The notes under the pieces: model-generated
Database searches by the model: none
Told to the model about the DNA's origin: nothing
Seen by the model: only the letters and a program-made list of their open reading frames with translations
Shown: one piece after another, positions 35,630 through 44,973 of the stretch
How the letters are laid out: each line of letters opens with the position of its first letter
Position numbering within the stretch: position 1 is the stretch's first letter
Origin: Chitinophaga filiformis
GTDB lineage: Bacteria; Bacteroidota; Bacteroidia; Chitinophagales; Chitinophagaceae
Direction of reading: 5' to 3'
Assembly (NCBI RefSeq): GCF_900102545.1
Contig: NZ_FNBN01000001.1
Span: forward strand, 1,194,221-1,258,220
DNA: 64,000 nt
Made by a program: the position numbers and the translations under genes

Positions 35630-35709
35630 CTGAATCGAAAATGGATACGTAAGTTTACCTCAGAATAACCAGAATCCATTTACTCAAAATCCATTTTTCT
35701 TGTCCCCGT

Positions 35710-38289
35710 ATGATAGATCTCTCCTATGACTTTATCATAACATTACAGAATGAAGTATCCCGTAAGTTTGGCGCAGATACCATCACACCCAGTGATTGCA
35801 AGCGTCTTTCTGATCTTATAAGGGATGAAACGACAAAAGCGGTCAGTGAAACGACGCTTAAAAGAGTGTTTGGCTTTGCTACAACCAAGCATAGCTTCTC
35901 CCGTTATACGCTTAACACACTGGCTCAATACTGTAATTACCGGGACTGGGATGATTTTCAGGCCCAACATTATGTTCAGACAGACGGTAATGAACTGAAT
36001 GACAGCAAGTGGCTGGATCTAAAGAATAAGGCCGTTACCATCTCGCATTATACCATCACCACTTTAAAGAACAGGTCGGGCGTACCATTTGCCCTGACAG
36101 TTCCCCGTCCTTCCTGCTTTGCACACATTGAACGGTTTCTTGAAAGCGACTATGCCGCCACTGCACTGATAGCGCCTTCCGGCTGGGGTAAATCTGTCAC
36201 CCTCGTGCATATGGCAGAACATTTCTGGTTCAGCAAAGACGCCAAATTTAAAAAGGATATCTGTTGGTTCATTCATGCACATGCGGCTGGCAGCCTGTTA
36301 TTACGGGGTTTCTCCCTGGCTACCTGGCTGGATAATCAACTGAATCTCGGTGCGGGAGAAAACTTCAGAGAGTACTTCGCCGCCCATTTTGATAAGCTAC
36401 GGGGAAGACTGATATTAATAATAGACGGATTTGACGAGATCACCATTGCGGGAGACAAGCTAAAGCTGCTATACACTAAACTGGAAGAATTTGTGTACTC
36501 CAACGATCTGTTCCCCTGGGTAAAAGTGATCCTTTCTATACGCAGCAGCACCTGGTCGGATATTTTTCAGCACTCACTCCAGTATCCTGCCTTCAGGCGA
36601 TACTGGTACCTGGGGCCCGAAATGGATGAAGAGACCAGTATTAACCTGCCTTCCCTTACAGAACAGGAGGTGAAATCGGTACTATATAATCACCGTATTG
36701 ACCCTGCTACCGTACGTACCTTCAGCGAAGGTTTCCTGCAGAAACTGCGATACCCCTATTACCTGCAGCTGTTTTGTCAGCTGAATACAGGTCCGGGACA
36801 GCACTTCGTCAACGAACATCTCAGCCTCTTTGAGATGATCTCTAAGTTTGTACAGACCAAAGTTTTCAACTCTCCCACCAATACTTTTAAGGTCAGGATC
36901 ATTGAAAAAATGTTATGGCTGCTCGATCTTGGCAAAGCAGGACAACATACCGACAAAAACCTGTTGCTGAATAAAAGTGCAGACCTTTTCCCTGCATATA
37001 AAGAACTGCTGGCAGATAATATCCTCGTAGAAGAAAACCTCAGCCAGGAGGTTATGTTCCTCGTTAAAGTGCGGTTTGCGCACCAGTTCCTGCTGGAATA
37101 TTTTTCAGCCATGCATTATATCAAACAGGCCAACGACCTGATTGATGATCATATGCTGCAAAAGATCGCCAAACAGCTGCCTCCCTCGTCCTACCGGGTA
37201 GGCGTATTTAAATGGTTGCTACGTTATGCAATCAACAACGACCAACCAGAAGGGATCCATAAGATCTTTTACCTGCCTTTGAGCACAATGGAAAAATCTC
37301 ACCTGCTGGAATATCTTGCGGTACACTATCAACATGAAAGCGAAAAACCGGTTGTACTGAATACTATATTCCCTCAGGGATATTTCCGTAGAAATCCATT
37401 GAGCCGTTTCATTAATGATAACTTCCTGCATTTCGGGAAAAAGCGGGTGCTCAATGCTCTTCTCGACCTGTCGGAAATGCCCGATGATAAACTGAAGATC
37501 CGCAGTATTCTTTTCTCAATGTCACTGCTACAACTGGATGCGGAACAATGTGAACAGGAGCTGAGCAATATCAAAAAGCTTATTTCCAGGGAAACGATCG
37601 ACGACGAAGTATGGGTATCTCCTTATGATCTGTATCTCTTTATATATGAGTATCTCAAATTTGGGATCATCAATGAAAGCATAAAAGATAAGATCTATAA
37701 CTATCCCCGTTATTTAACCGGCAGTACCAGGCATGCGCCTACCGTTGTACAGGAAATCGTATTCCGGATGACGGGTATGGCCTTCGCCCTGTTGAATGAC
37801 AATACACATATATTCAATTATACGAAGCGAATATTTGAATGCTTCCCGGCAATGGTATATCAACGAACCAATACACTGCGACTGTCCCTATTGTGCTGGC
37901 AGGCGCTGGCTCACCTTGGACTTGACAATCTGCCCCTGGCGAATAAAATATGTCAGCATACAGACAAACTGATGAAGACGTACTCTTTCGATTTCACCAG
38001 CGGACGGCATATCGAAGTCTTGCAAAAGATGATCCTGGCGGAAGTATATTTTAAAGAAAAGGAATTGAACAGGGCTATCCGTACAGCAGAAGCAGCTGTC
38101 GAAATTTCACAGAAGATGGATTTCAAATTATTACTACTGACCGGTTTTAAGTTGCTTGGTAAAATGTACTCGCAGGTCCGTTTTGACAAACAATATAATC
38201 AGACCCAGCAACAAATGACGTTGATCAATAAAAGTACTTCATTTAAACATTTCGATAAGGTACTGGTCGCTGTAACTCAAACCAACTAA
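35710..38289 (+). CDS. NACHT/STAND-type NTPase with N-terminal HTH-like domain and TPR-like C-terminus
   Basis: An 859-residue protein without a signal peptide. Residues 1-90 form a compact helical domain (SDCKRLSDLIRDETTKAVSETTLKRVFGF...TLNTLAQYCNYRDWDDFQ) of a type often found at the start of Bacteroidota regulators. The NTPase has Walker A APSGWGKS (155-162), Walker B LILIIDGFDEI (234-244) with the DGFDE typical of NACHT, and a sensor-like ILSIRSS (274-280). About 450 helical residues follow, including TPR-like repeats near the end (AEVYFKEKELNRAIRTAEAAVEISQKM). Such STAND proteins act as signal-gated switches; bacterial NACHT proteins include anti-phage effectors. No effector nuclease domain is visible, so a regulatory role is equally possible. 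Confidence 0.8.
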   Translation: MIDLSYDFIITLQNEVSRKFGADTITPSDCKRLSDLIRDETTKAVSETTLKRVFGFATTKHSFSRYTLNTLAQYCNYRDWDDFQAQHYVQTDGNELNDSKWLDLKNKAVTISHYTITTLKNRSGVPFALTVPRPSCFAHIERFLESDYAATALIAPSGWGKSVTLVHMAEHFWFSKDAKFKKDICWFIHAHAAGSLLLRGFSLATWLDNQLNLGAGENFREYFAAHFDKLRGRLILIIDGFDEITIAGDKLKLLYTKLEEFVYSNDLFPWVKVILSIRSSTWSDIFQHSLQYPAFRRYWYLGPEMDEETSINLPSLTEQEVKSVLYNHRIDPATVRTFSEGFLQKLRYPYYLQLFCQLNTGPGQHFVNEHLSLFEMISKFVQTKVFNSPTNTFKVRIIEKMLWLLDLGKAGQHTDKNLLLNKSADLFPAYKELLADNILVEENLSQEVMFLVKVRFAHQFLLEYFSAMHYIKQANDLIDDHMLQKIAKQLPPSSYRVGVFKWLLRYAINNDQPEGIHKIFYLPLSTMEKSHLLEYLAVHYQHESEKPVVLNTIFPQGYFRRNPLSRFINDNFLHFGKKRVLNALLDLSEMPDDKLKIRSILFSMSLLQLDAEQCEQELSNIKKLISRETIDDEVWVSPYDLYLFIYEYLKFGIINESIKDKIYNYPRYLTGSTRHAPTVVQEIVFRMTGMAFALLNDNTHIFNYTKRIFECFPAMVYQRTNTLRLSLLCWQALAHLGLDNLPLANKICQHTDKLMKTYSFDFTSGRHIEVLQKMILAEVYFKEKELNRAIRTAEAAVEISQKMDFKLLLLTGFKLLGKMYSQVRFDKQYNQTQQQMTLINKSTSFKHFDKVLVAVTQTN

Positions 38290-38376
38290 CTACAGATCAA
38301 CATATTACAAAGTATTCCGGCTATAAAAAAGAACACTTTTTACAGCGAATCACAATTTTTTACCATTCATCTGGCA

Positions 38377-38384
38377 TAATTTTG
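38377..38384 (+). promoter_or_regulatory. Putative -7 element for the transglutaminase-CLC-Kef run
   Basis: TAATTTTG fits TAnnTTTG and lies 18 nt before ATG 38402. It overlaps the region of the upstream TTG (38390), which argues that the ATG is the true start. Confidence 0.5.
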
Positions 38385-38401
38385 CGTTATTGCATACCAT
38401 A

Positions 38402-39310
38402 ATGGCTATTGATGAAAGTAAATACTCTACATTCCAACACTTTCTGCTCAATCTACTGAGCCTATTGACCATTATACCATTAGCACCGTACATTAACCGG
38501 TATATTCCTACCCTGGTGATACAAGGCTGGCACATGGACATGCTTGTGGCTGTGCTGATTGCCTTCCTGTTCACCCGCTTGCTGTTATGGGTTTTTAAAC
38601 CGCTGATCATCCCAGCTTTTGTGCTTGTATGTGGCATTCTGTCTATTAATTATTTCACGGACAATTATTCCTTTGTTAATGTACTGAATGATTATAAAGG
38701 GATGGTGCAGGGGAACTGGGGCGCAAAGAACAACAAACAATTCGACATCCTCAGCCTTTATCCAAGACGTGTGGAAACTTATCGTGATAAAACGGTAAGA
38801 GGCATACGGGATAAGGTCAATTATAAAGATTCTCTTGTCCGCAATTTTTCTGTCGCACACTCTGTGGAAGATTTCGACGAGTATTTTCCCAAATACGGGA
38901 AGGTGTCCCGCTATCTTGCCTTATTCCATTATATAAACAGGCATTTCAAATATGTACCTGATACACATCGTGACGAGTATTTTGCCACTCCCATGGAAAC
39001 CATTCAGAATGGCCTGGGAGGGGACTGTGATGACCATTCCATCCTGATGGCCTCCTGTATGCAATCTATTGGTGCACGTTGCCGTATTGTACTCATACAG
39101 GGGCATGCCTATCCGGAACTTTATTGTGGCAGTAAAGAGGATTTTGAGATTATCAAACAGGCCATTGTTACTTTGTTTCCACAGCCTCCTGTGAGGGAGA
39201 TCCATTACCACGAGATGAAAGGCGAATACTGGATAAACCTTGATTATACTGCCCGTCATCCTGGCGGTAAGTATATGAACGATAAGGTTTATGCGCTGAT
39301 TGAATTATGA
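38402..39310 (+). CDS. Membrane protein with transglutaminase-like (cysteine protease fold) domain
   Basis: A 302-residue protein with two to three N-terminal hydrophobic segments (about 20-85), followed by a soluble domain. The catalytic core has LGGDCDDHSILMASCMQSIGARCRIVLIQG, with nucleophile Cys in GDCDDH, and downstream His and Asp candidates in GHAYPEL and YWINLDYTARHPGG. These proteins resemble archaeal/bacterial transglutaminase-like proteases, which cleave or crosslink proteins, but the substrate is unknown. The start is ATG 38402, not the TTG at 38390. The gene is followed 19 bp later by the CLC gene, which suggests an operon. Confidence 0.82.
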   Translation: MAIDESKYSTFQHFLLNLLSLLTIIPLAPYINRYIPTLVIQGWHMDMLVAVLIAFLFTRLLLWVFKPLIIPAFVLVCGILSINYFTDNYSFVNVLNDYKGMVQGNWGAKNNKQFDILSLYPRRVETYRDKTVRGIRDKVNYKDSLVRNFSVAHSVEDFDEYFPKYGKVSRYLALFHYINRHFKYVPDTHRDEYFATPMETIQNGLGGDCDDHSILMASCMQSIGARCRIVLIQGHAYPELYCGSKEDFEIIKQAIVTLFPQPPVREIHYHEMKGEYWINLDYTARHPGGKYMNDKVYALIEL

Positions 39311-39329
39311 TACAAAGAAAGCATTAGTA

Positions 39330-41174
39330 ATGAGCCAATTCAAAACGATAAGGAAGTATTATTCTTTCTTCAGGTTTAAGCGTGATTTTGAGCAATATAG
39401 TTTAAGAAAGGTCAGAAGCTACGAGATTATTATTCACTGGCTGCATAAGGTATTAAGCAGAAGCCAGTTCCTGATATTATCCGGTATACTTGTCGGACTC
39501 GGGGCAGGAATGGCAGGAGTGGTGCTGAAGGTGCTGGTACACTATATTCACTATTTTATCACGCACAAGGTACATTTCAGTACACAGATCATTTTTTACG
39601 TCGTCTTCCCGTTCCTGGGTATTGTGCTGACCACCATGCTGGTGATCTGGGGTTTCAAAGGCCAGTCCAGAAAGGGCATTGGTCTCATTCTCTATGAAAT
39701 TGCACAGAACTCCAGTCTTATTCCACCGGTAAAGATGTATTCCCAGATCATGCAGAGTGCCATCACCGTGGGGCTGGGAGGTTCTGCCGGATTGGAGAGT
39801 CCTATTGCGGTAACAGGAGCCGCTATTGGCAGCAACTATGCACGCAATTATCATCTGGGATATAAGGAAAGAACACTGTTATTGGCAGCAGGCGCCACCT
39901 CTGGTATTGCAGCTGCTTTCAATGCTCCTATTGCCGGAGTTATGTTTGCATTTGAGATATTGCTGACAGGAGTTGTTTTCTCAGACTTCATCCCCCTCAT
40001 CCTGGCTGCAGTATGCGGTAGCTTATTATCAAAGATCATCCTGCAGGAAGAAGTATTATTCCATTTTGAAACCAGGCAGGCATTCAATTACCATAACGTT
40101 CCTTACTATGTTGGTTTAGGATTGTTATGCGCATTATATGCACGTTACTTTATTGTCATATCACAACGCATTGAGCATTTCATTAAAGGGCTGCAATGGT
40201 CTGCCCTTCAGAAAGCCATTTTGGGAGGTCTGATCGTATCTGTTTTATGTGTACTGATGCCCCCATTGTTTGGAGAAGGATATGCCAGCGTAAAATTACT
40301 GGCAGGGGGACATTCCGATGAAATCATTCAAAACAGCTTTTTCAGGTATATTCCTGCGCAAAGCTGGATACTGTTACTATTCACCGGTTGTATCTGTTTG
40401 CTGAAAGTATTTGCGACTGCTTTCACCATTCATAGTGGCGGTAATGGCGGTAATTTTGCCCCTTCTCTTTTTGCAGGTGGTTTCCTGGGATATTTCTTTG
40501 CCTTGTTATGCACGCATCTGGGATTCACCGACGTTCCCTTTACCAACCTGATAATTGTCGGAATGGCCGGTGTGATGAGTGGCGTGTTGTATGCACCATT
40601 GACCGCTATTTTTCTCATTGCGGAATCCAGTTCAGGATATGATCTTTTCATCCCGCTGATGATCGTATCTACCACTTCATTCCTGCTGGCAAAATGGTTT
40701 TCACCTATCTCCCCCGAGTTAAAACATCTGGCAGATACAGGAAAGATCTTCACGAAGGCACATGATAAAAACATCCTGTCCGTCCTGAAACTGGAAGAAT
40801 TGGTGGAAAAAGATTTCCAGCGGATATCTTCCGATGAAACACTCAGGCAGCTGATTGAACTGGTGAAGGAGGGACATCGTAATATAATTGGTGTGGTAGG
40901 ACCTGACGACCGGTTGGATGGCATTATCACGCTCGACGATATACGACAGATCATGTTCAACCCATCCCTATATGATACAATAACCATCAGACAATTGATG
41001 AAACCTCCTCTTGCGGTAATTGATCTGCATGATAATGTGGCTGATGTGATCAATAAATTCGACGCGGTACATACCTGGAATCTTCCGGTCACAGATAGTG
41101 GCCGGCTGGTAGGCTTTGTTTCCAAATCAGGTATACTTAACCAATATAGATTATTATTGCAGGAGTATTCATGA
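39330..41174 (+). CDS. CLC-type chloride channel/transporter with CBS domains
   Basis: A 614-residue membrane protein starting at ATG 39330; an upstream TTG (39300) would overlap the previous gene. It has the CLC helices with conserved GLGGSAGLESPIAVTG (gating Glu in GLESP), GAAAGIAAAF-like LLLAAGATSGIAAAFNAPIAGVMFAFE, and the second-half signature GGNGGNFAPSLFAGG. The cytoplasmic C-terminus carries a CBS pair (about 480-610), including IGVVGPDDRLDGIITLDDIR. It may be a Cl-/H+ exchanger or channel for pH or volume control. It lies 40 bp before a KefF-like gene, pointing to joint control of ion balance. Confidence 0.93.
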   Translation: MSQFKTIRKYYSFFRFKRDFEQYSLRKVRSYEIIIHWLHKVLSRSQFLILSGILVGLGAGMAGVVLKVLVHYIHYFITHKVHFSTQIIFYVVFPFLGIVLTTMLVIWGFKGQSRKGIGLILYEIAQNSSLIPPVKMYSQIMQSAITVGLGGSAGLESPIAVTGAAIGSNYARNYHLGYKERTLLLAAGATSGIAAAFNAPIAGVMFAFEILLTGVVFSDFIPLILAAVCGSLLSKIILQEEVLFHFETRQAFNYHNVPYYVGLGLLCALYARYFIVISQRIEHFIKGLQWSALQKAILGGLIVSVLCVLMPPLFGEGYASVKLLAGGHSDEIIQNSFFRYIPAQSWILLLFTGCICLLKVFATAFTIHSGGNGGNFAPSLFAGGFLGYFFALLCTHLGFTDVPFTNLIIVGMAGVMSGVLYAPLTAIFLIAESSSGYDLFIPLMIVSTTSFLLAKWFSPISPELKHLADTGKIFTKAHDKNILSVLKLEELVEKDFQRISSDETLRQLIELVKEGHRNIIGVVGPDDRLDGIITLDDIRQIMFNPSLYDTITIRQLMKPPLAVIDLHDNVADVINKFDAVHTWNLPVTDSGRLVGFVSKSGILNQYRLLLQEYS

Positions 41175-41214
41175 TCTTAAACCGTCGGATCATGCATGAA
41201 ATTTAATCCGGTTT

Positions 41215-41763
41215 ATGGCCAAAATTCTGATCTTATTTGCGCATCCTGCATTTGAAAAATCCAGGGTGCATTCACAATTGGTGGCTGCTATACGCGGCAT
41301 GCAGGGAGTGACCCTGCATGACCTTTATGAAGTGTATCCTGATATGAATATTGATGTGAGACATGAACAATCCCTGCTCTTGCAGCACGATATCATACTG
41401 TTTCAGCATCCTTTATACTGGTACAGCGCTCCTGCCATCATCAAACAATGGCAGGACCTCGTTTTGGAACACGGCTGGGCCTATGGACGTACAGGTACCG
41501 CACTTCGGGGTAAAATAGCCGGTAACGTGATTTCAGCCGGCGCCCAGGAGGAGTCATACAGCAAAGAGGGATGGCATCATTATACGATTCACGACTTTCT
41601 TTTGCCATTCAGGCAAACAGCAACGCTGTGCAACATGCAATATCTCGAACCTTTTGTTGTTTACGGAACACACCGGCTTTCCTATACCGGCATCCTGGAG
41701 CAGGCCGTTTCCTATAAGCAAATGCTGGAAAGGCTAAGAGACGGACAACCAAAAATTCAATGA
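41215..41763 (+). CDS. NAD(P)H-dependent oxidoreductase, KefF/KefG-like ancillary protein
   Basis: A 182-residue flavodoxin-like quinone oxidoreductase. It begins MAKILILFAHPAFEKSRVHSQL, with the FMN-binding motif, and contains FQHPLYWYSAPAIIKQWQDLVLEHGWAYG, typical of the KefF/NQO1 family. It ends one base before the start of the KefB/C-like antiporter gene (the stop at 41761-41763 and ATG 41765). In other bacteria KefF-type proteins bind the KefC antiporter and are required for full activity of glutathione-gated potassium efflux. Tight coupling here supports the same role. Confidence 0.92.
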   Translation: MAKILILFAHPAFEKSRVHSQLVAAIRGMQGVTLHDLYEVYPDMNIDVRHEQSLLLQHDIILFQHPLYWYSAPAIIKQWQDLVLEHGWAYGRTGTALRGKIAGNVISAGAQEESYSKEGWHHYTIHDFLLPFRQTATLCNMQYLEPFVVYGTHRLSYTGILEQAVSYKQMLERLRDGQPKIQ

Positions 41764-41764
41764 C

Positions 41765-43645
41765 ATGGAACATTCTTACTTCTTCATAGCGATGATATAT
41801 CTGGCTGCTGCGGTGATCTTCATCCCGGTAGCAAAAAAACTCGGCCTGGGTTCAGTGCTGGGATATCTGCTGGCAGGTATCGTAATAGGCCCCTCTCTCC
41901 TGGGGTTTATAGGACATGAGGGACAGGATATTATGCACTTTGCAGAATTTGGCGTAGTGATGATGTTGTTCCTGATCGGCATTGAACTGGAACCAGCATT
42001 ATTGTGGAATATGCGGGCGCCAATTCTCGGACTTGGCGGATTACAGGTATTGATCACAGCCGCCGCTATTGCCGGATTGGCCCTCTTACTTGGTCAGCCC
42101 CTGAATGCGTCACTGGCGCTGGGTATGACGCTGTCCCTGTCCTCTACGGCGATTGTGTTGCAAAGTCTGAAAGAGAAAGGACAGCTATCGTCAGCCGCAG
42201 GGCAGAGCGCCTTTTCAGTGCTCCTCTTTCAGGATATTGCTGTCATCCCGATGCTGGCAATCTTCCCCTTACTGGCCGGCCCTGATGCAAGCACTACTAC
42301 AGACCATACTCCCACATTCAAGGATAACCTGCCGGCCTGGATGCAGACCCTTGTTGTACTCGGGGCAGTAATAGCGATCATCGTTGCAGGACAATATCTG
42401 GTCCGTCCATTACTAAGGGTCGTGGCCAAAACACGCGTAAGGGAATTGTTTACTGCGTTCGCATTACTGCTTGTGGTAGCAATATCTGTACTTATGAGCC
42501 TTGTTGGATTAAGTCCTGCATTAGGCGCCTTCCTGGGCGGAGTAGTATTGGCTAACAGTGAATACAAGCATGAGCTGGAAAGTGATATAGAGCCTTTTAA
42601 AGGGCTGCTGTTAGGCTTATTCTTTATGGCAGTGGGAGCATCCATTGACTTTAAACTGGTACTGTCCATGCCATGGGTGATACTGGGCCTGGTGGTATCC
42701 TTAATAATACTGAAGGCGATCATTCTACTGATACTGGGTAGAGTATTCCGTATCAGCATGGAGCAAAACCTTCTCTTTGGTATGGCGCTTTCCCAGGTGG
42801 GAGAATTTGCATTTGTATTGTTGTCATTTACCCAACAGAATAATATCCTTTCTGCCCGGCTGGTCAGTATCATGACCGCGGTAGTTGCACTCAGCATGGC
42901 ATTGACGCCATTGTTATTACTGATATACGAACGGGGTATTCAGCCCAGGCTCAGTCAACCTGACACCGGGAACAATAATACACGTGAAGCAGACGAAATA
43001 CACGAGAAACACCCGGTTATCATTGCAGGATTTGGTCGTTTCGGAAACATTGTGGGACGTTTCCTCAGAGTAAACGGTGTAAAGGCAACCATCCTGGACC
43101 TGGATTCAGACCGGGTTGATGCATTGCATAACCTGGGTGTCAAAGTATATTACGGAGATGCCGCCCGTCGCGATCTGCTCGAAGCTGCCGGTGCTGCCGA
43201 GGCGAAGATCATTATCGTTGCCATGGATACAGTGGAGCAAACACTCGATGTCGTAAAGATTGTACGTAAACATTTCCCTCACCTGCAAATGCTGGTAAAA
43301 GCGGAGCATATTCCTGATACCTATGAGCTGATGGATCTTGGCGTATTACATATCTATCGCGAAACACTGGACACGTCCTTACGCATGGGCGCCGACGCCC
43401 TGCAGATGCTGGGCGTAAGGGCCTATCATGCTCATCGTAATATCAGCACTTTCAGGAAACAGGACGAGAAGGCATTGAAAGGCCTGTCTGCCATCAGAAA
43501 TGACAAAAAACTCTACGTCAATACGGTCAGAGAGCGTATTGAAGAAATAGAAAAACTGATGGCCAATGAAAGGGTAACCAAATGGAATCCTTCTGCACAA
43601 GGATGGGATGAGCAATCCCTGATCGATGAGGCTAACCAGGACTAA
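41765..43645 (+). CDS. KefB/KefC-like K+/H+ antiporter (CPA2) with TrkA-N domain
   Basis: A 626-residue protein with about 12 membrane helices in the first 390 residues (PSLLGFIGHEGQDIMHFAEFGVVMMLFLIGIELEPALLW is a family landmark). A cytoplasmic Rossmann domain follows, HPVIIAGFGRFGNIVGRFL, with the GxGxxG motif near residue 422. It should export K+ in exchange for H+, lowering cytoplasmic pH under electrophile stress. The KefF-like gene immediately upstream supports the glutathione-gated Kef type. A short soluble tail after the TrkA-N domain ends ESAQGWDEQ-like sequence. The stop is two bases from that of a convergent small gene. Confidence 0.95.
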   Translation: MEHSYFFIAMIYLAAAVIFIPVAKKLGLGSVLGYLLAGIVIGPSLLGFIGHEGQDIMHFAEFGVVMMLFLIGIELEPALLWNMRAPILGLGGLQVLITAAAIAGLALLLGQPLNASLALGMTLSLSSTAIVLQSLKEKGQLSSAAGQSAFSVLLFQDIAVIPMLAIFPLLAGPDASTTTDHTPTFKDNLPAWMQTLVVLGAVIAIIVAGQYLVRPLLRVVAKTRVRELFTAFALLLVVAISVLMSLVGLSPALGAFLGGVVLANSEYKHELESDIEPFKGLLLGLFFMAVGASIDFKLVLSMPWVILGLVVSLIILKAIILLILGRVFRISMEQNLLFGMALSQVGEFAFVLLSFTQQNNILSARLVSIMTAVVALSMALTPLLLLIYERGIQPRLSQPDTGNNNTREADEIHEKHPVIIAGFGRFGNIVGRFLRVNGVKATILDLDSDRVDALHNLGVKVYYGDAARRDLLEAAGAAEAKIIIVAMDTVEQTLDVVKIVRKHFPHLQMLVKAEHIPDTYELMDLGVLHIYRETLDTSLRMGADALQMLGVRAYHAHRNISTFRKQDEKALKGLSAIRNDKKLYVNTVRERIEEIEKLMANERVTKWNPSAQGWDEQSLIDEANQD

Positions 43646-43647
43646 GG

Positions 43648-43908
43648 CTACTGACCGCTAACAGTTTCCTGTATCCGGCGGGCAATGTCCTGTAACAGCT
43701 GTGGGTCAACAGTGTGTCCGGCATGTGTATGCTTGTCGCCAATAGCTCTCAGCTGCCCTTCCTCATCTTCCTCGAAGGTGATCTCGCATTCTTCGACAGT
43801 CACTTTGTAACTGATCTTATATTGCTGTATCCATGGGCGTACCTCCAGGATATGGGGTTTCTCCTTGTATTCAAACTTGAGTATAAATGGTTCATCCAGA
43901 CCTTCCAT
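43648..43908 (-). CDS. Small conserved-looking hypothetical protein (86 aa)
   Basis: An 86-residue soluble protein, acidic in the middle (ECEITFEEDEEGQLRAIGDKHTHAG). It has no signal or membrane segment. Composition and strong start (ATG 43908) make it look like a real gene. It is convergent with kefC, two bases separating the stops. I do not recognise a family. A small membrane-protein gene lies 26 bp upstream on the same strand, so the two may be cotranscribed. Confidence 0.65.
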   Translation of the reverse strand: MEGLDEPFILKFEYKEKPHILEVRPWIQQYKISYKVTVEECEITFEEDEEGQLRAIGDKHTHAGHTVDPQLLQDIARRIQETVSGQ

Positions 43909-43934
43909 AGTTCACAAATTAGCACGTAAAGATA

Positions 43935-44156
43935 TCACTCAAAGCTCTTATTCCGGATACGCATTTTTTCCTCTCTTGATAACTGATGAATGAATAAAAG
44001 GGAGAGAGAAGCCGCGGCACTGATGATCAGTATATAACCGATAAAGCCGAGCGTGTGAAATAACCGAAACAATGTCCAGTCGTTAATAATAGCGTACTGG
44101 GCTAAAACAGCCAGCACTGTTCCTACTAGCGCAAAAGCGAATGCAATTCTCTTCAT
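43935..44156 (-). CDS. Small membrane protein (73 aa), function unknown
   Basis: A 73-residue protein with two predicted transmembrane helices (about 3-22 and 36-56) and a basic C-terminal tail (REEKMRIRNKSFE). The family is unknown. It lies upstream of the 86-aa gene on the same strand, 26 bp away, which suggests a two-gene unit. No promoter match was found. Confidence 0.6.
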   Translation of the reverse strand: MKRIAFAFALVGTVLAVLAQYAIINDWTLFRLFHTLGFIGYILIISAAASLSLLFIHQLSREEKMRIRNKSFE

Positions 44157-44896
44157 AAAGGGTACGTTTTGGGATCCGTTATTCTTCTCGAATTAGTTGA
44201 TCTTTTTTGTCCGTTTTTTCTGTTGGTTAATGTCCTACTGTTCAGGGGGCAAACAAAATGCCATGGCGTCCAAAAGACAAAGTTACTATCAGCATGGTTT
44301 TTCTCGTAGATACTTTTCCACATTTTCGGGAAACGATGAAAATGTGAATAACTCCATTCCTAAGATATCACCAATATTCCGTATTGAAACCTAACGTATC
44401 ATACTGATAATTCTTACATAATCGTATCATTTATAAACTTTTTTACCATAATTTCATCATGCTTTATTATTACATCATCGCTAAGATCTGCTACAGGCAT
44501 AGAAATTAACTACCATATGTTGTGAATAACTACCAAAACGATCATCAGACAATTTTCCAGTTTTCCATTTGATTATAAAGTGCTTATCGGTCATCTATTA
44601 CTTTGACTTGTACCGGTATGGATTAATTTGAGGGAATATAGTAACCCGCGGCTTTTCCAGGCCCAGGGCTTTGTTCTGTTTCTTCTCTGTACCTGTAGAC
44701 CACATTTCGATGCCAGCAGACTACATACTGTCTATTAAACACACCGTAAAAATGAAACCGGCCATTTCGATCCAGTAATGGCCCTTTTTCTTAAATGGAA
44801 GGGGTAGAATGCGCCGCGCTACAAATACAAGTCGCCTGAAACCATTCTACAGGAACAGGCAGAACTGAACGGGACCTTTAGCATTAACATAAAAAA
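44157..44896. other. Gene-free region upstream of the emrB terminator
   Basis: About 740 bp, AT-rich, without a supportable gene. A short open stretch of codons near 44808-44930 reads into the terminator but begins right after a stop and has no start codon, so I do not call it. No RNA gene or long repeat was seen. Confidence 0.4.
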
Positions 44897-44920
44897 AGCC
44901 GGAATAAGATTATTCCGGCT
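44897..44920 (-). terminator. Terminator of the tetR-tolC-emrA-emrB operon
   Basis: A 10-bp perfect stem (44897-44906 with 44911-44920) with a 4-nt loop, followed on the minus strand by a run of seven T. It lies about 50 bp after the emrB stop. Confidence 0.9.
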
Positions 44921-44973
44921 CATTACCTAAACCTACAACTGTTACACTGTTAGTAACATATCTTTAATATCTT

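Noticed and set aside
44197-44394. 65-codon open frame on the plus strand
   Set aside because: Composition is not coding-like, there is no promoter, and it overlaps AT-rich intergenic DNA.
44157-44896. Decayed mobile element in the gene-free stretch
   Set aside because: No terminal inverted repeats, target duplication or transposase motif could be found.
44808-44937. Possible gene fragment reading PRYKYKSPETILQEQAEL before the emrB terminator
   Set aside because: It begins after a stop without a start codon and runs into the terminator; no recognisable family.
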